A DNA stretch of 9,846 nucleotides from Caldivirga sp. UBA161 (lineage in GTDB: Archaea > Thermoproteota > Thermoprotei > Thermoproteales > Thermocladiaceae): assembly GCF_002506515.1 (NCBI RefSeq), contig NZ_DAXS01000067.1, positions 1,096 to 10,941 on the forward strand, in the 5' to 3' direction. Below are positions 6,547 to 9,846 of the stretch, one piece after another. Each line of letters starts with the position of its first letter. Within the stretch, counting starts at the first letter, position 1. Position numbers and translations under genes: made by a program. The notes below the pieces were generated by a model. The model was not told the origin of the DNA, did not search any database, and saw only the letters and a list, made by a program, of their open reading frames with translations.

Positions 6547-7632
6547 TTAGGACACACCCTGGTCAATCGACACAACCCAACCCCTCCACCTACTTTTAAT
6601 TGAATCAAGGATCCTCTCAGCCTCCTTCCTACCCTCAGCTAAGGCCACTATTGAACCACCCATGCCTGCACCACTTATCTTAGATCCTAATGCACCATTG
6701 TCGTCAAGGGCCCTCTTAATATCCTCAAGCTCCGGTATACTGACCTCGTATAAGTCCCTAAGTAACCTATGCTGCTCATTCATAACCTCTCCCAAAACCC
6801 TCCTATCTGGCTTACTCTTCCTCAATTCAGCTATAGCCTTCTTAGTTGACTCATTCATGAGTATTGTGAACTCAAGCCTCTTCCTATGTACATCACTCAG
6901 CGTGTTTAAGTAATCCTTAGCCACTGAGGCTAACCAATCCCAGTCAACCTCATCAAGTGGCTTATTTAACTTATCCCATTGACTCCTCGGCATGGACTCC
7001 TTAAGCAAACTGAGGGCCTCCCTAAGTTCCCTCTGCCTAACAGTATGCACATTCATTGTACTATGCCTAACCCCTGAGTCAACCACAATGAAGTCAAGGT
7101 CCTTAACACCCAGTTCCTCAACCCTGTAGGGTACCCTGGCCTCCAGTATTATTAATCCCCCGTATGATGAGGAGTATTGGTCGAGCCTACCGCAGGGTAT
7201 ACCCATTACATTGTGTTCAGCCTCATAGGCTAATTCAGCAATATCCCTCTTAGATAATCCTAAGCCATACGCTTTATTAAACCAGTTCACCACTGAAACC
7301 AGCAACGCTGCACTACTAGCTAACCCTGAACCCACAGGTACATTACTTCTTATTGTTAATTCAGCACCACCTATGAAGTAACCGTGCATTGATAAAGCCT
7401 TCAAGGCGGCTAACACGTAGCTACTCCATTGCCCAACCTTCAATTCATCACTAACCCTTAACTCGGCCTCCTCATTCATGTTGATTGACTTAACCTTAAT
7501 AACATCACCCATTCTCAACTCCCCCTCGACAATAGTCCTTAAGTCCACTGCAGCTGGAATAACGGGTAATCCCTTATAGTCCTGGTGCGTATTAAATAAA
7601 TCCACTCTACCTGGGGCTGATGAAGTTATCAT
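6547..7632 (-). CDS. Galactokinase-like GHMP sugar kinase
   Basis: Probably phosphorylates C1 of galactose or a related sugar with ATP. The 361-residue protein has all GHMP motifs: APGRVDLFNTHQDY (6-19), the phosphate loop VPVGSGLASSAAL (98-110), and the C-terminal GSKISGAGMGG (316-326). Galactokinase features include R9, the catalytic Asp D151 in GRLDQYSSS, and DSGVRHSTMNVHTVRQ (185-200). In the signature GRVNLIGEHTDY the Glu is replaced by Thr15, while H16 and D18 remain. In known galactokinases that Glu contacts the C6 hydroxyl of galactose, so the substrate could be a C6-modified or 6-deoxy sugar, or another aldose. The divergent galT neighbour favours galactose. The start ATG has a TATA box 25 nt upstream. 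Pyruvate kinase follows on the same strand. The kinase class is firm; the substrate is inferred, so I give no symbol. Confidence 0.87.
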   Translation of the reverse strand: MITSSAPGRVDLFNTHQDYKGLPVIPAAVDLRTIVEGELRMGDVIKVKSINMNEEAELRVSDELKVGQWSSYVLAALKALSMHGYFIGGAELTIRSNVPVGSGLASSAALLVSVVNWFNKAYGLGLSKRDIAELAYEAEHNVMGIPCGRLDQYSSSYGGLIILEARVPYRVEELGVKDLDFIVVDSGVRHSTMNVHTVRQRELREALSLLKESMPRSQWDKLNKPLDEVDWDWLASVAKDYLNTLSDVHRKRLEFTILMNESTKKAIAELRKSKPDRRVLGEVMNEQHRLLRDLYEVSIPELEDIKRALDDNGALGSKISGAGMGGSIVALAEGRKEAERILDSIKSRWRGWVVSIDQGVS

Positions 7633-7640
7633 TGATAATG

Positions 7641-7648
7641 CATTTAAC
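7641..7648 (+). promoter_or_regulatory. TATA-like box of galT
   Basis: CATTTAAC is centred 26 nt upstream of the ATG at 7671. It lies on the kinase side of the 38-bp divergent gap, so the galT promoter overlaps the kinase promoter. Confidence 0.5.
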
Positions 7649-7652
7649 CAAC

Positions 7653-7661
7653 CTTAATAAG
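7653..7661 (-). promoter_or_regulatory. TATA-like box of the galactokinase-like gene
   Basis: CTTATTAAG on the minus strand is centred 25 nt upstream of the ATG at 7632. It lies on the galT side of the divergent gap and predicts a leaderless mRNA. Confidence 0.5.
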
Positions 7662-7670
7662 CACTAACCC

Positions 7671-8654
7671 ATGGTAATGGAGCTTAGGTATAATCCATTA
7701 ATAGGTGAGTGGATAATGGTGTCGAGCGTTAGGGAGGCTAGGCCGTGGCAGCCCAGTGACCGTTGCCCATTTGATGAGGGTAATGAGGAGACTGGGATAG
7801 GTTGGCGCTTCCTAATACTGCCTAATAAATTCCCCATGCTTTCACCCAATGCCCCGAAGGTGCATGGCGTTGATGGCTTTAAGGCTAGGCGTTCCCTAGG
7901 CTACTGTATGGTTATTGTTGAGTCGCCTAGGCATGACCTTAAGGACCTGCATGAAATACCCCTAGATGACTTAGCATTAGTGATGAGGGGTGTTAGGGAT
8001 GAGATGATTAAACTTGAGGGCAGCGGCTTCGTGAAGTACATTTACTTCTTTAGGAATAAGGGTAAGGAGATAGGCGTATCCTTAACTCACCCGCATAGCC
8101 AAATGTACGCTTTACCCTACGTACCCCTGAGGATTAGGCTTGAGTTAAGGAACATGAGGAGGTACATGAGGCGTACTGGTAAGTGCCTATTATGCAGTAT
8201 ACTTGATGAGGAGGTTAAGCTTGGGGAAAGGGTACTTTACACTAATGGTGAATTCTACGTGGTGAAGCCCTACTACTCCATGTGGCCTTATGAGGTTCAC
8301 GTAATACCGAGAAGGCACGTTCAGAAGATGAGCCAATTAACTGATAATGAGTTAGTTAAATTAGCTGATGCACTTAGGGTGACCACAGCAATGCTTGATA
8401 ATGTACTAGGTAGGGATATGCCCTACATAATGGCCTTCCACCAGGGCCCAGTTAAGAATGATGAGTCTTACCACATGCATGTTGAATTCTACCCAATGCT
8501 TAGGGATGCTAGTAAGCTTAAGTATGCTGCCGGCGTTGAATGGGGATTATGGACCTTTACCTATGATTCACTACCTGAGGATAAGGCTAGGGAGTTAAGG
8601 GAAACCTGCCGTAAAGTTACCCCCACCCTTAATCCACTGGGTAACTGCACCTAA
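7671..8654 (+). CDS. galT: Galactose-1-phosphate uridylyltransferase
   Basis: Leloir-pathway enzyme that exchanges UMP between UDP-glucose and galactose-1-phosphate through a uridylyl-histidine intermediate. The 327 residues hold two HIT-like halves. NKGKEIGVSLTHPHSQ (129-144) carries the active site: H142 is the expected nucleophile and H140 a structural metal ligand. ESPRH (84-88) supplies the conserved His ligand H88. The first-half metal motif, usually CPxC, reads CPFD (C32-D35), so one Cys is replaced by Asp. The second half has KCLLC (C172, C175) and YHMHVEFYPM (267-276). It lies divergent from the galactokinase-like gene across 38 bp. The ATG at 7671 is chosen because the TATA-like box is 26 nt upstream; a second ATG two codons later (7677) is possible. 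Assignment to GalT is strong. Use with another sugar-1-phosphate is possible, given the atypical partner kinase. Confidence 0.93.
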   Translation: MVMELRYNPLIGEWIMVSSVREARPWQPSDRCPFDEGNEETGIGWRFLILPNKFPMLSPNAPKVHGVDGFKARRSLGYCMVIVESPRHDLKDLHEIPLDDLALVMRGVRDEMIKLEGSGFVKYIYFFRNKGKEIGVSLTHPHSQMYALPYVPLRIRLELRNMRRYMRRTGKCLLCSILDEEVKLGERVLYTNGEFYVVKPYYSMWPYEVHVIPRRHVQKMSQLTDNELVKLADALRVTTAMLDNVLGRDMPYIMAFHQGPVKNDESYHMHVEFYPMLRDASKLKYAAGVEWGLWTFTYDSLPEDKARELRETCRKVTPTLNPLGNCT

Positions 8655-8662
8655 GCCATGGC

Positions 8663-8680
8663 TTTAGTTAAATATTTTAA
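8663..8680 (+). promoter_or_regulatory. TATA-rich promoter region of the methyltransferase gene
   Basis: An A/T tract, TTTAGTTAAATATTTTAA, begins 9 bp after the galT stop codon. Depending on the exact box, transcription would start at about 8695-8703. That matches either a leaderless GTG at 8695 or a short leader in front of an ATT at 8714. It is too far from the GTG at 8810 for a leaderless start there. Confidence 0.5.
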
Positions 8681-8713
8681 TGTAATAAGCATTGGTGCTT
8701 AAGGGGGAGCCGC

Positions 8714-9325
8714 ATTAGAGGGAAGAAGGGACTTGAAGCCATTATACAGGATATAGGGGGATATAGTAGGCCTAAGCTTAAGCTGGAGCAGTATGTTACA
8801 GACGCTGACGTGGTGGCTGAGGTTGTTTGGCTAGCTTACCTTAAGGGGGATGTAGCTGGAAGGCGGGTTATTGACCCAACCTGCGGTACAGGTAGGTTCT
8901 CAGCGGCAGCTGCATTACTTGGTTCAATCCAAGTCATATGCTCTGATGTTGATGAAGATGCTGTAAAGGATGCTTACAGGTATTTGAGTGAACTAGGTTT
9001 ACTTAATGTGGTTGATTTAGCCGTCATGGACTTTACAATGCCAGCGCTAGTAAAGCCGCTGGATACCGTATTCCAGAACCCACCCTTCGGTATATGGAGC
9101 TCTAGGGGTACTGATGTTAAGCTACTTTTAGCTTCACTTAACTTATCTAAGGTAACATACAGTATACATAAGGAGGGGACTGAGGGCTACATTACTAAGG
9201 TGGTTAAGGCATTGGGTAAAAGTGTTGAGGTTGCACGTGGATTCAAGCTAAGTATACCATACACTTATAGGCATCATAGGAAGCCAAGGAGAGTAATTAA
9301 AGTTTATGTAATTAGGGTTACGTGA
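8714..9325 (+). CDS. METTL5-type adenine-specific methyltransferase (start anomalous)
   Basis: Class I SAM-dependent methyltransferase of the archaeal/eukaryotic METTL5 group; human METTL5 makes m6A in 18S rRNA, so a 16S rRNA target is plausible here. From the ATT at 8714 (203 residues): SAM motif I DPTCGTG at about 54-60, acidic motif DVDED at about 78-82, and the catalytic NPPF at about 122-125, typical of N6-adenine enzymes. YSIHKEG at about 149-155 is a family hallmark. The first in-frame ATG/GTG/TTG is the GTG at 8810, but the upstream frame reads RGKKGLEAI, then PKLKLEQY, then TDADVVAE, which is the conserved family N-terminus, so coding must begin earlier. In that frame there is no ATG, GTG or TTG back to the stop at 8678. 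Options are initiation at ATT (8714), or a start at TTG 8692/GTG 8695 with a one-base frameshift in the G5 run at 8703-8707. Family assignment is strong; the start is unresolved. Confidence 0.82.
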   Translation: MRGKKGLEAIIQDIGGYSRPKLKLEQYVTDADVVAEVVWLAYLKGDVAGRRVIDPTCGTGRFSAAAALLGSIQVICSDVDEDAVKDAYRYLSELGLLNVVDLAVMDFTMPALVKPLDTVFQNPPFGIWSSRGTDVKLLLASLNLSKVTYSIHKEGTEGYITKVVKALGKSVEVARGFKLSIPYTYRHHRKPRRVIKVYVIRVT

Positions 9326-9446
9326 AGTAGAATTAAGTAATATATTATTAGGTGAATAAATAAGCTTAAAGACTATATTAAGGCAGCCATTAGGTGAAGT
9401 ACCCAAAGGCAGTTAAGCTGACCCTAACCCATGTATTATAATCAGA

Positions 9447-9458
9447 TGCTTTAAAGCA
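9447..9458. repeat. 12-bp perfect palindrome TGCTTTAAAGCA
   Basis: A perfect dyad in the 170-bp gap between the convergent methyltransferase and eight-cysteine genes. Its A/T core could act as a TATA box on either strand or as a protein-binding site. It may also be chance. No gene is placed to use it. Confidence 0.35.
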
Positions 9459-9471
9459 CATTTATAATTAA

Positions 9472-9481
9472 GGTAATTACC
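9472..9481. repeat. 10-bp perfect palindrome GGTAATTACC
   Basis: A second perfect dyad in the same convergent gap, 13 bp after the first and 14 bp from the stop of the eight-cysteine gene. There is no long T-run, so a classical archaeal terminator is not evident. Confidence 0.3.
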
Positions 9482-9495
9482 CCATGTAGTGTTAA

Positions 9496-9729
9496 TTAGG
9501 CTTCAGAGGAACCCTTAAGTGATGCAATATATGAATCGCAATTCTTCCTGAATTGACAGAAGGAACAGGCCTGTGGGTTTTCCCCAATGAGCCTTCTCCT
9601 TAGGAAGGCGCAGTTCTTAACGTAATACGTGGGGAAGCACCTCCTACAGATAACCACATTACCCTTAATGTAAACAACCTCACTGAAGGGAACCTCAGCT
9701 CCACATAAGCTGCACCTAAACAACTTCAC
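9496..9729 (-). CDS. Small eight-cysteine protein (zinc ribbon plus possible Fe-S or second zinc site)
   Basis: I do not recognise the family. From the GTG at 9729 it has 77 residues. Two CxxC pairs, C6/C9 (FRCSLCGAE) and C28/C31 (ICRRCF), look like a treble-clef or ribbon zinc site. A second set, C40, C55, C58 and C64 (spacing C-x14-C-x2-C-x5-C, including CSFCQFRKNC), resembles the four-Cys arrangement of some Fe-S nucleases such as Cas4/AddB C-termini, but no nuclease domain is present. The frame opens at an ATG (9783), but an A/T box centred 27-28 nt before the GTG lies inside it, and the protein starting at the GTG (MKLFRCSLCG) looks like a natural zinc-ribbon N-terminus. It has no signal peptide or membrane segment. 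It is convergent with the methyltransferase and next to a possible insertion-element edge. Binding of nucleic acid is only a guess. Confidence 0.65.
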   Translation of the reverse strand: MKLFRCSLCGAEVPFSEVVYIKGNVVICRRCFPTYYVKNCAFLRRRLIGENPQACSFCQFRKNCDSYIASLKGSSEA

Positions 9730-9750
9730 AGGAAGTACACTGAAGGCTCC

Positions 9751-9764
9751 TATTAATATTTTAA
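9751..9764 (-). promoter_or_regulatory. TATA-like box of the eight-cysteine gene; decides its start
   Basis: TTAAAATATTAATA on the minus strand is centred about 27-28 nt upstream of the GTG at 9729. A further TTTAAAAA box near 9786-9793 sits only a few bases before the ATG at 9783, too close to serve a start there. Confidence 0.5.
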
Positions 9765-9826
9765 CATATTGCGGCGTTAGCATGATTTTTAAAGCGGATA
9801 AGTTCAGTAGCCCCCATTAAAGTGAG

Positions 9827-9846
9827 CTGACCTCCTCCCCGCCCTG
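9827..9846 (-). mobile_element. Possible right-end hairpin of an IS200/IS605-type (TnpB) element, cut by the window edge
   Basis: The last 20 bases read CTGACCTCCTCCCCGCCCTG on the plus strand. From memory, many crenarchaeal tnpB elements end in a GC-rich hairpin of this form (minus strand: GGGCGGGGAGGAGGTCAG), followed directly by flanking DNA. Only one arm (CCCCGCCC) is in the window; the partner GGGCGGGG arm and any tnpB gene would lie to the right, with tnpB on the minus strand. GC content jumps sharply here relative to the A/T-rich flank. Without the other arm this stays a pattern match. Confidence 0.42.

Noticed and set aside
7664..7849. 61-codon minus-strand open frame across the start of galT
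   Set aside because: It is antisense to the conserved GalT N-terminus and shows no domain features, so it is a shadow frame.
1..9846. CRISPR array or defence island
   Set aside because: No regularly spaced direct repeats and no cas-like or nuclease genes were seen; the Cas4-like cysteine spacing in the small protein is not enough.

Overview
The window reads as a stretch of hyperthermophilic crenarchaeal chromosome, most likely from the Thermoproteales and Caldivirga/Vulcanisaeta-like. This is an inference. It rests on the gene set (Kae1, ribosomal protein S27ae, aIF2-beta and a PhoH-type ATPase fused to KH domains), on moderate GC content, on archaeal TATA boxes, and on the near absence of 5' leaders. 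For most genes a TATA-like box is centred about 25-27 nt upstream of the best start codon, so transcripts should start at or next to that codon. I used this spacing to choose starts; it moves several starts downstream of the longest open frame.

Layout. (1) Positions 47-2360, minus strand: a PhoH-like P-loop ATPase with KH-type RNA-binding motifs, and upstream of it a PhoU-family protein with an N-terminal AbrB/SpoVT DNA-binding domain. (2) Positions 2361-2678: a divergent intergenic region with a hairpin and an unassigned TATA-like palindrome. (3) Positions 2679-4605, plus strand: an information-processing block of S27ae, Kae1 (tRNA t6A synthesis) and aIF2-beta, each with its own promoter. 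(4) Positions 4644-7632, minus strand: a sugar/glycolysis block transcribed galactokinase-like GHMP kinase, then pyruvate kinase, then a DtxR/MntR-like regulator. (5) Positions 7671-8654, plus strand: galT, divergent from the kinase across a 38-bp gap that holds two overlapping promoters. (6) About 8714-9325, plus strand: a METTL5-type RNA/DNA adenine methyltransferase whose N-terminus has no normal in-frame start codon. (7) Positions 9496-9729, minus strand: a small eight-cysteine protein. (8) The last 20 bases resemble the terminal hairpin of an IS200/IS605 (TnpB) element that continues past the window.

How the genes fit together. The galactokinase-like kinase and GalT form the kinase and uridylyltransferase steps of a Leloir-type route, and pyruvate kinase sits downstream at the end of glycolysis. 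The regulator after pyruvate kinase could be co-transcribed with it or fired from its own internal promoter. S27ae, aIF2-beta and Kae1 serve translation.

Points most worth a second look: the methyltransferase start (AUU initiation or a frameshift at a G5 run), the possible TnpB element edge with its adjacent guide-like flank, the DtxR-like protein with substituted metal ligands, the kinase whose galactose-recognition Glu is Thr, and the face-to-face gal promoters.
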